Shown piece by piece: positions 31,415 to 39,667 of a stretch of DNA of 64,000 bases. The DNA lies in the NCBI RefSeq assembly GCF_023150235.1, contig NZ_JAKLLH010000013.1, positions 1 to 64,000 on the forward strand. The letters are read 5' to 3'. This DNA is from Azonexus sp. (GTDB lineage: Bacteria > Pseudomonadota > Gammaproteobacteria > Burkholderiales > Rhodocyclaceae). Below the pieces are notes generated by a model. That model was given only the letters and a program-made list of their open reading frames with translations, did no database searches and was not told the origin of the DNA. Both the position numbers and the translations under genes were made by a program. Each line of letters starts with the position of its first letter. The stretch's first letter is position 1.

Positions 31415-32041
31415 TCAGTTTTGCTTCAGATAATTGCGGATGGTCGCAACGACTTCGCCCGGGGGAGTCGCATGCCCGATCTTGCCGAGCAGGCGACCAT
31501 CCGGGCCGACGACGTAGGTATCCGAGGTGTGGTCGACCACATAACCATCCCCGGCGGTAGCGATGGCCTCGCGGGCGTAGAAGGCACCATAGCGGCGGGC
31601 AATGCCCGCCAATTCTTCCGGCTTGCCGGTAACGCCGATGATGCCGGGATGGAAGAACTGGGCATACTCCTTGAGCCGTGCCGGCGTATCGCGCTCGGGA
31701 TCGACCGAAACGAAGAGCATTGCCACCCTGGCCGCCTCGTCCGGCGTCAGCTGCTTCAAGCCCTCGCTGGTTGCGGCCAGCGAGGTCGGGCAGACATCGG
31801 GACAGAAGGTGTAGCCAAAATAGACCAGCGTCAGGCGACCACGAAAATCGCGCAGATCCACCGGACCGTCGGCCGACTGGAGTACGAAATCGCCCCCGCT
31901 CGGCACGCTGGCGCGGGGCATGGGGATTTCGGGAATATCGGGTTGCCAGAACAAGGCCAGGCCGAGCACTGCCGCCACCAGGATCGCTGCCACCAAGGCG
32001 AGCAGTCGCTCCTGAGTTTTTTCCTTCAACATCAAGGGCAT
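31415..32041 (-). CDS. SCO1/SenC copper-binding thioredoxin-fold protein
   Basis: This is a 208-residue SCO protein with one membrane anchor (LLALVAAILVAAVLGLALF). The copper motif is YTFCPDVCPTSLA, with a conserved downstream His in VVDHTSDTYVV. SCO proteins assemble or reduce CuA sites. The start is ATG 32041 behind GGAGG; the frame opens 14 codons earlier. It lies one base after the preceding gene, so the three genes 32513-30928 form one operon. Confidence 0.93.
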   Translation of the reverse strand: MPLMLKEKTQERLLALVAAILVAAVLGLALFWQPDIPEIPMPRASVPSGGDFVLQSADGPVDLRDFRGRLTLVYFGYTFCPDVCPTSLAATSEGLKQLTPDEAARVAMLFVSVDPERDTPARLKEYAQFFHPGIIGVTGKPEELAGIARRYGAFYAREAIATAGDGYVVDHTSDTYVVGPDGRLLGKIGHATPPGEVVATIRNYLKQN

Positions 32042-32042
32042 G

Positions 32043-32513
32043 TCAATTTCCTCCACCGGCAGCGAAACGATAGGGAAGCGCAATCCGTCCTCCGCTCGTA
32101 CTCAGCAGAACCGTGGCTTGCCAGTCCATCTGCCCGGTGATGCATACCGGCAGCGTTGCCTCGCCGACGAACTCGCCGTTGCCGCGAGCCTCGAGCCGGG
32201 GACGATTCAACCCCATGTTCATGTCGATACCGGCGAAGTCGACCTCGACTGCCCGAACCTCCGCTCCCTCGACACGAACCATGACGGTAAAGGGCTTGAC
32301 CATGGGTATCGGGAGGGGCGAAGCCTTCAGTTCCACGCGCCCGCCCCCCGGCAGTTCCACGGCGCAGGACTGGCGCTGCAAATCGCAGCCGGGATCGGGA
32401 TGCACCACGGTATCGGCTTGCGGCATGAGCAGGGGAGAAAGTTTGTAGCCGACGACGACTATCAGTGCGATCAGCAGGAGGCCGATCAGATCTATCAGGA
32501 GTTTTTTCTTCAC
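32043..32513 (-). CDS. Membrane-anchored periplasmic protein of the copper operon
   Basis: This protein of about 156 residues begins at GTG 32513 with KKKLLIDLIGLLLIALIVVV as a single anchor. A beta-rich periplasmic domain follows, with two cysteines (DPGCDLQRQSCAVEL) and DMNMGLNRPRLE. The layout recalls FixH/YtkA-like domains. It is first in an operon with SCO and PCu(A)C. A role in copper handling is inferred from position; the exact function is unknown. The ribosome site is weak (GGAAAG). Confidence 0.65.
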   Translation of the reverse strand: MKKKLLIDLIGLLLIALIVVVGYKLSPLLMPQADTVVHPDPGCDLQRQSCAVELPGGGRVELKASPLPIPMVKPFTVMVRVEGAEVRAVEVDFAGIDMNMGLNRPRLEARGNGEFVGEATLPVCITGQMDWQATVLLSTSGGRIALPYRFAAGGGN

Positions 32514-32637
32514 GTGTCCGTCTTTCCGTGCGGCGAGCAAAAAGCTGAAAACGCCGACAGAGAGGGATTCTTGCCTGTATCGCCCCAACCGGAATTAACA
32601 AAAATCAATTTTTGATCACGGCATGAGGAGTAAAGTG

Positions 32638-32670
32638 TGCGACAAATTGCCGCAGCGGCGTTTTGTCGCA
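32638..32670. promoter_or_regulatory. Nested inverted repeat upstream of nosZ
   Basis: Arms TGCGACAAA and TTTGTCGCA flank an inner GCCGC-A-GCGGC; 14 of 16 positions pair. It sits 55 bases upstream of the nosZ ATG and in the shared intergenic region with the copper operon. This makes it a candidate operator; it does not match the FNR/DNR consensus. An RNA hairpin in the nosZ leader is the alternative. Confidence 0.5.
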
Positions 32671-32724
32671 ATGCAGCGATGGGGAATAGAAGGTTGAACT
32701 TCTTGATTTTCATGGGAGATTTAA

Positions 32725-35016
32725 ATGAAATCATTCGCAGTTAAGACCAGCACGCTGCTCATCGCAGCCACGCTGGGTCTGGGTGCCGCATCCGCCGGCG
32801 CCGCCGAATCGCTGCAGGACGTGATGAAGCGTCGTGGCCTGAGCCAGCAGGATCTGCTGGCCGCCGCCAAGACCTACGTTCCGACCGGCAAGCGCGACGA
32901 ATTCGTCGTCTTCGCCTCCGGCGGCCAGTCCGGTCAGATCATTGTGTACGGCATTCCGTCGATGCGCATCCTGAAATACATCGGCGTGTTCACCCCGGAA
33001 CCCTGGCAGGGCTACGGCTACGACGAAAACTCCAAGGCCGTGCTGAAGCAGGGCTGGATCGATGGCAAGGAAATCACCTGGGGTGACACGCACCACCCGG
33101 CCATCTCCGAAACCCAGGGCAAGTACGACGGTCAATTCCTCTTCATCAACGACAAGGCCAACCCGCGCCTCGCCGTGATTGACCTGCGCGACTTCGAAAC
33201 CAAGCAGATCGTGACCAACCCGATCTACAAGTCCGAACACGGTGGCGCCTTCGTGACGCCGAACACCGAGTACGTGATCGAAGCCGCCCAGTACCCGACC
33301 CCGATGGAAAACAAGAAGTTCTATCCGCTCGAGGATATGAACGAAAAGTACCGCGGCGGCATCACCTACTGGAAGTTCGACCGCAAGGAAGGTCGCCTCG
33401 ATCCGAAGGAATCCTTCTCGGTTGAAGCCCCCCCGTACTGGCAGGATCTCTCCGACTCCGGCAAAGGTCCGTCCGATGGCTGGTCCTTCACCAACTCCTT
33501 CTGTTCCGAACGTTACGTCGGTGGCATCGAAAAGGGTCGCCCCCCGTACGAAGCCGGTTGCTCCGCCAAGGACACCGACTACATGCACATCGTGAACTGG
33601 AAGAAGGCCGAGGAACTGGTCAAGGCCGGCAAGGCCAAGACCATCAACGGTCACAAGGTTCTGCCGCTCGAAGTCACGACCAAGGAAGGCGTGCTCTTCC
33701 TGGTACCCGAGCCGAAGTCGCCGCACGGCGTCGACGTCAGCCCGGACGGCAAGTTCATCACCGTTTCCGGCAAGCTGGATACCCACACCTCGGTCTACTC
33801 CTTCGAGAAGATCCAGGCTGCGATCAAGGCTGGCAAGTTCGAGTCCAAGGACCCGTACGGAATCCCGGTCATCGGCATGAAGGACGCGCTGCACACCCAG
33901 GTCCAGCTCGGCCTCGGCCCCCTGCATACCCAGTATGACTCCAAGGCTTGCACGGCTTACACCTCCCTGTATGTCGACTCCCAGGTCGTGAAGTGGAACT
34001 ACTGCGAAGGCAAGGTGCTCGACAAGATCTCCGTGCACTACAACATCGGCCACCTGATGGCCATGGAAGGCGACTCCGCCGATCCGAAGGGCCGTTACCT
34101 GGTTGCGCTGAACAAGCTGGCCATCGACCGCTTCGTGCCGGTTGGCCCGCTGCACCCGCAAAACCACCAGCTGATCGACATTTCGAACGACAAGATGCAA
34201 CTGTTGTACGACATGCCGCTACCGCTGGGCGAGCCGCACTACGCCGTCGCCATTGACGCCACCAAGCTGAAGCCGGGCGTGCGTTACAAGGTCGGTACCG
34301 ATTCCCGCACCGACAAGCCGCATCCGGGCGCCGTCCGTGCCGGTGAAGAAGTCACCACCAAGAAGGGCAACAAGATCGAGGTCAAGGGTACCCTGATCCG
34401 TTCGCACATCACGCCGGAAACCATCGAGGCGGAAGTGGGCGACGAAATCACCGTCCATCTGACCAACCTCGAACGTGCCCAGGACGAAACCCACGGCTTC
34501 ACCGTCTCGACCTACAACGTGCATGCGTCGGTCGAACCGGGCAAGACCGTGACCGTCAAGTTCAAGGCCGACAAGGAAGGCGTCTATCCGTACTACTGCA
34601 CGGAATTCTGCTCCGCCCTGCACCTTGAAATGATGGGTTACCTGCTGGTCAAGCCGAAGGGTTGGAAGCCGACCAAGACGGCGGAAGCCAAGGCCAACTA
34701 CACCGAAGTCGATTACAAGAACACCTTGAAGAAGGTAGCCGACACCCAGGCTGTCATCGATCAGGTGGTCGGCTACATCACCAGCGTCAACTTCAAGGAC
34801 TTCCCGGATGTTGTAAACATGGTCGACGATGCAACCGACCAGCTGGGCAAGATGAAGGATGCCAAGGCCAAGCATGAAGCCGCAGCCGCCAAGAAGGACT
34901 GGGACCAGGCCAATCTGTGGGCCGAGCAGGTCTGGCAGTACCAAGTCAAGGCAGCCGACCTCGGTCTGCGCGCCAAGACTTTCCTTGAGCAGAACGGCGC
35001 CAAGAAAGTCAAGTAA
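32725..35016 (+). CDS. nosZ: Nitrous oxide reductase, clade II (Sec-exported)
   Basis: This 763-residue periplasmic enzyme reduces N2O to N2. The leader (MKSFAVKTSTLLIAATLGLG...AGAAES) is a Sec signal with no twin arginine, which marks clade II (atypical) NosZ. The beta-propeller supplies the CuZ-cluster histidines (e.g. DTHHPA, SEHGGAF, PHGVDVS, GPLHTQ, GHLMAMEG). The C-terminal cupredoxin has the CuA motif: C625-T-E-F-C629 with His633 and Met636. An extra ~100-residue helical C-terminus (after GWKPTKTAEAK) follows, as in other clade II enzymes. ATG 32725 has GGGAG six bases upstream. It is followed by a strong terminator. Confidence 0.98.
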   Translation: MKSFAVKTSTLLIAATLGLGAASAGAAESLQDVMKRRGLSQQDLLAAAKTYVPTGKRDEFVVFASGGQSGQIIVYGIPSMRILKYIGVFTPEPWQGYGYDENSKAVLKQGWIDGKEITWGDTHHPAISETQGKYDGQFLFINDKANPRLAVIDLRDFETKQIVTNPIYKSEHGGAFVTPNTEYVIEAAQYPTPMENKKFYPLEDMNEKYRGGITYWKFDRKEGRLDPKESFSVEAPPYWQDLSDSGKGPSDGWSFTNSFCSERYVGGIEKGRPPYEAGCSAKDTDYMHIVNWKKAEELVKAGKAKTINGHKVLPLEVTTKEGVLFLVPEPKSPHGVDVSPDGKFITVSGKLDTHTSVYSFEKIQAAIKAGKFESKDPYGIPVIGMKDALHTQVQLGLGPLHTQYDSKACTAYTSLYVDSQVVKWNYCEGKVLDKISVHYNIGHLMAMEGDSADPKGRYLVALNKLAIDRFVPVGPLHPQNHQLIDISNDKMQLLYDMPLPLGEPHYAVAIDATKLKPGVRYKVGTDSRTDKPHPGAVRAGEEVTTKKGNKIEVKGTLIRSHITPETIEAEVGDEITVHLTNLERAQDETHGFTVSTYNVHASVEPGKTVTVKFKADKEGVYPYYCTEFCSALHLEMMGYLLVKPKGWKPTKTAEAKANYTEVDYKNTLKKVADTQAVIDQVVGYITSVNFKDFPDVVNMVDDATDQLGKMKDAKAKHEAAAAKKDWDQANLWAEQVWQYQVKAADLGLRAKTFLEQNGAKKVK

Positions 35017-35058
35017 ATCCGGTCCACGGACTGAATTGATCTGACTTAAGGCAATTTT

Positions 35059-35089
35059 CGGGGAGCAGAGGCAATCTGCTCCCCGTTTT
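35059..35089 (+). terminator. Intrinsic terminator directly after nosZ
   Basis: An 11-bp perfect stem (CGGGGAGCAGA/TCTGCTCCCCG) with a GGCAA loop is followed by TTTTA. It would stop or attenuate transcription between nosZ and the accessory genes, favouring a nosZ-only message. Confidence 0.85.
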
Positions 35090-35109
35090 ACTTAACGGAG
35101 GGAAAATCC

Positions 35110-35418
35110 ATGAAATTCGTAATGTCTCTGATTGCTGCAGCCATTGTCGCCACCCCCGCCATCGCCGCTCCCGATGGTGCCAAGCTGTACGCCGACAAGA
35201 CCTGTAACGCCTGCCACGGCCCCAAGGGCGACAAGCCCCTGATGCCGAACTATCCGAAGGTTTCCGGCCAGAATTCCGCCTACCTTGAGCAGCAGATGAA
35301 GGACATCAAGAGCGGCGCCCGCAACAACGGCCAGACCGCCGCGATGAAGGGTGTGATGCACCTGGTCAACGACGAGGAAATCAAGGCCATCGCCGATTAC
35401 CTCGCCAAGCTGAAATAA
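35110..35418 (+). CDS. Periplasmic monohaem cytochrome c (nosC-like)
   Basis: This is a 102-residue cytochrome with a Sec signal (cleavage near AIA-APDG), a CNACH haem motif at 32-36 and a likely Met axial ligand near KGVMH. It resembles small c-type cytochromes accompanying clade II nosZ, which pass electrons to NosZ from the quinol-oxidising NosG/H side. It starts at ATG 35110 behind GGAGGGAAAATCC. Confidence 0.9.
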   Translation: MKFVMSLIAAAIVATPAIAAPDGAKLYADKTCNACHGPKGDKPLMPNYPKVSGQNSAYLEQQMKDIKSGARNNGQTAAMKGVMHLVNDEEIKAIADYLAKLK

Positions 35419-35459
35419 GCCTGAAAGCCCCTTCACCAGGGGCAAATGACCCACATCAA

Positions 35460-35504
35460 GGAATGCTGATATTGGAAATGTGACAATCTTTTCCAAGGCA
35501 TTCC
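35460..35504 (+). other. Long imperfect hairpin between the two cytochrome genes
   Basis: Nested arms GGAATGC/GCATTCC and TTGGAAA/TTTCCAA enclose an 11-base loop. It lies 32 bases upstream of the second cytochrome ATG, so it may affect message stability or translation. A shorter GCCCCT/AGGGGC hairpin (35427-35443) precedes it. Confidence 0.5.
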
Positions 35505-35536
35505 CAAGTTATTTCCAAGTTAAAAAGGATTCAAAG

Positions 35537-36262
35537 ATGAAAGCATCCCTGTTGCTCGTTGGCCTCCTTGCCGCCGGCACCGCCTTTGCTGGCCCTCCGG
35601 CCCCTCATTCCGACGGTATCGAAGCGAAGGGCTACAAATGGAACGCCGACGGCGGTGAAAAATCCGAAGCGCTGAAGCTCAAGGGCGACAAGAAGCGCGG
35701 CGAGGAAGCCTATGAAGTCTGTGGCGCCTGCCACCTGCCTTCCGGCGCCGGTCGCCCGGACGGCACCTTCCCGCAGCTCGCCGGCCAGCACACCACCGTG
35801 CTGATCAAGCAGATGGCCGACATCCGCGCCGGTACCCGCGACAACCCGACCATGTACCCGTTCGCCGCCACCCTGACCGACCCGCAGGAACTGGCCGATG
35901 CCGCCGCCTACATCGAAAGCCTGTGCATCCCGGTCGAACACGGCAAGTACGAAGGTCCCGATGCCGCCATGCAAGTCGCCAAGGGCAAGGAACTGTATGA
36001 AAAGCAGTGCCTCGAGTGCCACGGCAAGAATGGTGATGGCAACAAGGAGAAGTTCTACCCCGTGATCGCCGGTCAGCACTACAAGTACCTGCTGCGTCAG
36101 ATGACCGAAATTCGCGACGGCCACCGCCGTAACGCCAACCCGGACATGGTCAAGGTGATCAAGCCTTACACCAACGACCAGCTGATCGCCATTTCGGCCT
36201 ACCAGGCCAGCCTGGTGATGCCGGGTTCGATGTGCAAGCCCAAGGCTGCCAAGAAGAAGTAA
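35537..36262 (+). CDS. Periplasmic dihaem cytochrome c (nosC-like)
   Basis: This 241-residue exported protein has two cytochrome c4-like halves: CGACH at 62-66 and CLECH at 158-162. Each has a later Met (e.g. NPTMYP, NPDMVKV). The signal peptide ends at TAFA-GPPAP. A lysine-rich C-terminus (KPKAAKKK) follows. It is the likely electron carrier to NosZ, together with the monohaem cytochrome. Start ATG 35537 has AAGGA seven bases upstream; the frame opens at 35480. Confidence 0.9.
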   Translation: MKASLLLVGLLAAGTAFAGPPAPHSDGIEAKGYKWNADGGEKSEALKLKGDKKRGEEAYEVCGACHLPSGAGRPDGTFPQLAGQHTTVLIKQMADIRAGTRDNPTMYPFAATLTDPQELADAAAYIESLCIPVEHGKYEGPDAAMQVAKGKELYEKQCLECHGKNGDGNKEKFYPVIAGQHYKYLLRQMTEIRDGHRRNANPDMVKVIKPYTNDQLIAISAYQASLVMPGSMCKPKAAKKK

Positions 36263-36331
36263 TTTCACTTAGCGGATCTTCGATTCCGCGACTGGACGAC
36301 ACCCGCTCCGTGTGGCAGCGGGTTCAGTCTC

Positions 36332-36357
36332 CCCGGCATCGCCGCGGCGATGCCGGG
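36332..36357. other. 26-bp perfect palindrome before nosB
   Basis: CCCGGCATCGCCG and its exact complement are joined without spacer, 80 bases upstream of nosB. It is GC-rich without a T run, so it may be an RNA-stabilising or processing hairpin between the cytochromes and nosB rather than a terminator. Confidence 0.6.
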
Positions 36358-36436
36358 CTCCTCGAGCGAATCCCGTAGAGGTGCCCCCGCCCTCTTCCCG
36401 AAATATCCTTATTTCACGCTGACAGAGAACAGTTCC

Positions 36437-37411
36437 ATGGAAAAGCAAAACAAAATCATCGGTGGCCTGACTTTCCTGGCCCTCATCGCCCTGGTCGCCG
36501 CCTATTTCTCCCCGATCTGGTGGGTCTCCCTCACCGCGCCGAATTATCCGGAAGATGCCTTCCCCGATGGCATCCGCATCCACTTCCACTTCGATGGTGT
36601 CTATAACGGCTGCAAGGTAGCCGGCAAAGGCACGCGGATGGCCAACGAAATCATCCAGAAGGACCTCTCTCACGACGACGAGCGCTACAACCCCATCCTT
36701 GATGCCAAGAAGAATATCGACAAGGGTGCCGAAGGTCTCGACTGCGTGCATGAGATGAACACCATCAACCACTACGTCGGCATGTTCCCCATCGCCACTG
36801 GCGCTCCGGTTGAAAAGCCGCTGGCCAAATTTTTCTTCGGCTTCTTTGCCGTGATGATGATTGCCTTCACCCTGACGCGCAAAAAAGCCCGTCTCGCCGC
36901 GTTGACCGTGGGCTTTGCCGCTGTTGCCGCCTGGATGCTGGTTGACCAGTTCGTGCTCGGCCACCTGGAAGCCCACGTCCAGCACTACATGCAGGAAGCC
37001 GGTGCCTTCTTCAAGGAACCGGACAAGATCAAGGTCTGGGGCGACAACGTGCGCAGCTATTCCCAGCTGGTCATCGCCGGCCTGATCGCGGTCATGATTT
37101 TCATCATTGCCGGCGTGGCCACGGTTCGTAACTTCCAGCTTCTGCTGCCGCTGATTCCGGCCCTTCTCCCGGTCTTCTTCCTGATCACCTACGCCGGCTG
37201 GCTGTGGTTTTTCGGTCACAACCTGCACCCGTGGGGCGCCTTCACCGTCAAGCCCTTCATGCCCACCGTCTTCGGCGAAGGCAAGGTCGCCCAGTTCTCC
37301 ACCTTCTCCTACCCGTACTGGGGTTATGGCCTGCTGGTGGTGATTTTCTTCTGCGAAACCCTGGCCCTGCTCCTGCGCCGCAAGCAATTGCGCGAAGGTC
37401 AGGCCGAATAA
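36437..37411 (+). CDS. nosB: NosB, membrane protein of clade II nos clusters
   Basis: This 324-residue integral membrane protein starts MEKQNKIIGGLTFLALIALV. It shows several membrane helices (about 8-28, 130-150, 160-180, 215-240, 245-265, 300-320) and a periplasmic loop of roughly 100 residues after the first. Order and features match NosB, found with clade II nosZ; its role is not established. ATG 36437 lacks a strong ribosome site. nosD follows after 13 bases. Confidence 0.85.
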   Translation: MEKQNKIIGGLTFLALIALVAAYFSPIWWVSLTAPNYPEDAFPDGIRIHFHFDGVYNGCKVAGKGTRMANEIIQKDLSHDDERYNPILDAKKNIDKGAEGLDCVHEMNTINHYVGMFPIATGAPVEKPLAKFFFGFFAVMMIAFTLTRKKARLAALTVGFAAVAAWMLVDQFVLGHLEAHVQHYMQEAGAFFKEPDKIKVWGDNVRSYSQLVIAGLIAVMIFIIAGVATVRNFQLLLPLIPALLPVFFLITYAGWLWFFGHNLHPWGAFTVKPFMPTVFGEGKVAQFSTFSYPYWGYGLLVVIFFCETLALLLRRKQLREGQAE

Positions 37412-37424
37412 GGCGACGAGCGGC

Positions 37425-38783
37425 ATGTCCTTCCCGTTTCGCGCCCTGACTTCCGCCCTGCGCCGTTTCGGGCTGGCCACCATCGCCGTGGCCGGCCTCG
37501 GGCTGGCCGGCCTGGCAATCTCGGAATCGGAAGACATGGGCAAGCCCAATCTTTCCGCCAACTGGGGTTCCTCCGACGAAAAATCCCGCCGCCCCTCGGC
37601 ACCGCACCGCACCGACCTGCCCTGGCTGCAGCCGCTGATCGATGCGGCTCCAGCCGGCTCGGTGCTCAAGATTCCGGCCGGCGACTACGCTGGCCCGGTG
37701 CTGATCGACAAGCCGCTGATCGTCGATGGCGAGGATCGGGTCAGTGTGGACGGCGGCGGCAAGGGTACCGTCTTCGTCATCGATGCCCAGGGCGTGACCT
37801 TGCGCAACCTGCGTCTGCAAGGCTCCGGCGACTCGCACGACAGCGACGACAGTTGCCTGAATGTGCGCGGCAATCATCACCTGGTCGAGCACGTCGACAT
37901 CCGCGACTGCCTCTTCGGGATCGACCTCAAGCAGGCGAATCACAACACCATCCGTGAAAATCACATCACATCCAAGGTACGCGATCTCGGCGTGCGGGGT
38001 GACGGACTTCGGCTCTGGTACAGCAACCACAACCTGGTTGAAAAGAACGAAGTCGTCGATTCCCGCGACATGGTGGCCTGGTACTCGAACCACAACGTCT
38101 GGCGCGGCAATATCGGCAAGCGCAGCCGCTACTCGATCCACTTCATGTTCGCCAAGGACAACGATGTCGAGGACAACGCCTTCTACGACAACTCGGTGGG
38201 CATCTACCTGATGTACACCGAGCGCGTGCATCTGCGCCGCAACACCATTTCGCACGCCACCGGTGCCGCCGGCATGGCTCTTGGCTTCAAGGAATCCAGC
38301 GATTCCGACGTCGAGGACAACGAGATCATCTACTGTGCCGTCGGCGTCGGTTCCGATCTCTCGCCCTTCGAGCCGGACACCACCTTGCGCTTCAATCGCA
38401 ACCGTTTTGCCTTCAACGGCATTGCCGTGCGTTTCACCAGTGAGTTGGGCGGCAACATCCTCGCCGACAACGTCTTCGAGGGCAACCTGACCGACGTGGT
38501 GCAGATGGGACGCGGCGTTGCCGACAAGAACGAATGGCGGCGCAATTATTTTGCCGACTATCAGGGCTTCGACCGTAACGGCGACGGTGTCGGCGATACG
38601 GCACACGAGTTGTATGCCTACGCCGATCAGATCTGGATCGAAACCCCGATGGCAACCTTCTTCAAGAACTCTCCGGTTCTTGAATTGCTCGATTTTCTTG
38701 AGCGCCTGGCCCCCTTTTCATCGCCCGAGCTGCAATTGAAGGATCCGGAGCCACGCTTCGTAAAACCTGAAAAAAGGGTCTGA
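37425..38783 (+). CDS. nosD: NosD, copper-site maturation factor
   Basis: This 452-residue periplasmic protein has a Sec-like leader and a parallel beta-helix of CASH/NosD repeats (GTVFVIDAQGVTLRNLRL, NHNTIRENHI, NDVEDNAFYDN, and so on). NosD helps load the CuZ cluster of NosZ. It ends with the family tail GVGDTAHELYAYADQIWIE and FLERLAP. It lies two bases before nosG. A second NosD-like gene is present at 50512. Confidence 0.94.
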   Translation: MSFPFRALTSALRRFGLATIAVAGLGLAGLAISESEDMGKPNLSANWGSSDEKSRRPSAPHRTDLPWLQPLIDAAPAGSVLKIPAGDYAGPVLIDKPLIVDGEDRVSVDGGGKGTVFVIDAQGVTLRNLRLQGSGDSHDSDDSCLNVRGNHHLVEHVDIRDCLFGIDLKQANHNTIRENHITSKVRDLGVRGDGLRLWYSNHNLVEKNEVVDSRDMVAWYSNHNVWRGNIGKRSRYSIHFMFAKDNDVEDNAFYDNSVGIYLMYTERVHLRRNTISHATGAAGMALGFKESSDSDVEDNEIIYCAVGVGSDLSPFEPDTTLRFNRNRFAFNGIAVRFTSELGGNILADNVFEGNLTDVVQMGRGVADKNEWRRNYFADYQGFDRNGDGVGDTAHELYAYADQIWIETPMATFFKNSPVLELLDFLERLAPFSSPELQLKDPEPRFVKPEKRV

Positions 38784-38785
38784 AC

Positions 38786-39655
38786 ATGACCGAGAGCACC
38801 CCCCCGCAAGCGCCGGGTGGCCAGCCTGCATCGCGTAAACCCGCGATGTCCCTGGAAAAGGCGCAAAAAGCCAGGCGCAAGTTCCTGCAGTCCCTGGGGC
38901 TGACCGTCGGCGTTTCCGGGCTGTCGCTGCTAGGCTATATCCCGCTTTCCGATGCCCGGCCGGCACGCCTGCGCCCACCCGGTGCGCTCGACGAGGCCGA
39001 CTTCCTTTCCTCGTGCATCAAATGCGGCCAGTGCGTCCAGGTCTGCCCGGTACAGGCAATCAAGCTCGCCGACATCACGGACGGTTTCGGGATCGGCGTG
39101 CCTTACATCGCTGCCCGCGATCAGGCCTGCGATTTCTCCTGCGATGCGGTGCAGTGCATCCTCGCCTGCCCGACTGGCGCACTGACTTACAAGAAGCCCG
39201 AGTTCATGGACGCCCGCGATGGCATGAAGATGGCTGCCGCGCCCATCCTGCTGGCCAAGGAAAAAGATGCCGAACCGACCCTGAACCTCAAGGAGCGGAT
39301 TGGCGTTGCCCGCCTGGCGCGTCCCGAGTCCTGTCTTGCGATTCAGGGCAAGGGCTTCAAGGGACAGGCACGCGGCGCCTCCTTCGAGGGCATGCTGCGC
39401 TACATGAAGGTCGACCGCTGGAAGCCGATTCCCGTACGCGACTACAGCTACGAAACCGAGATATGCGATCTCTGCGAGCAGGCCTGCCCGATCAAGGGCG
39501 CCATTACGGTAAAGAAGGGACTGGACAAGGACGGCAAGCCGAAAGGGCTACCCGTCGTACATGAACCCTGCGTTGGTTGCGGCGTCTGCGAGATGGTCTG
39601 CCCGGTCGAACCGGCGGCCATTGTCATCGATGCGCAAGCCCCCTGGAAAGCCTGA
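38786..39655 (+). CDS. nosG: NosG, polyferredoxin of the quinol-to-NosZ chain
   Basis: This is a 289-residue ferredoxin-type protein. It has a twin-arginine-like basic stretch (KARRKFLQSLGLTVGVSGLS) and several 4Fe-4S patterns (CIKCGQCVQVCP, CDFSCDAVQCILACP, CDLCEQACP, CVGCGVCEMVCP). NosG resembles NapG and, with NosH, is thought to move electrons from menaquinol toward NosZ. It lies 2 bases after nosD and 12 before nosH. Confidence 0.92.
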   Translation: MTESTPPQAPGGQPASRKPAMSLEKAQKARRKFLQSLGLTVGVSGLSLLGYIPLSDARPARLRPPGALDEADFLSSCIKCGQCVQVCPVQAIKLADITDGFGIGVPYIAARDQACDFSCDAVQCILACPTGALTYKKPEFMDARDGMKMAAAPILLAKEKDAEPTLNLKERIGVARLARPESCLAIQGKGFKGQARGASFEGMLRYMKVDRWKPIPVRDYSYETEICDLCEQACPIKGAITVKKGLDKDGKPKGLPVVHEPCVGCGVCEMVCPVEPAAIVIDAQAPWKA

Positions 39656-39667
39656 GCGGAGTTCGTC

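Noticed and set aside
32601-32620. FNR/DNR box upstream of nosZ
   Set aside because: ATCAA and TTGAT half-sites are present but in the reversed order and spacing (ATCAA-TTT-TTGAT-like), not TTGAT-N4-ATCAA.
36263-36436. Small frame fused to the start of nosB
   Set aside because: The 29-codon upstream extension contains the palindrome and has no signal or membrane character; MEKQNK is the natural start.
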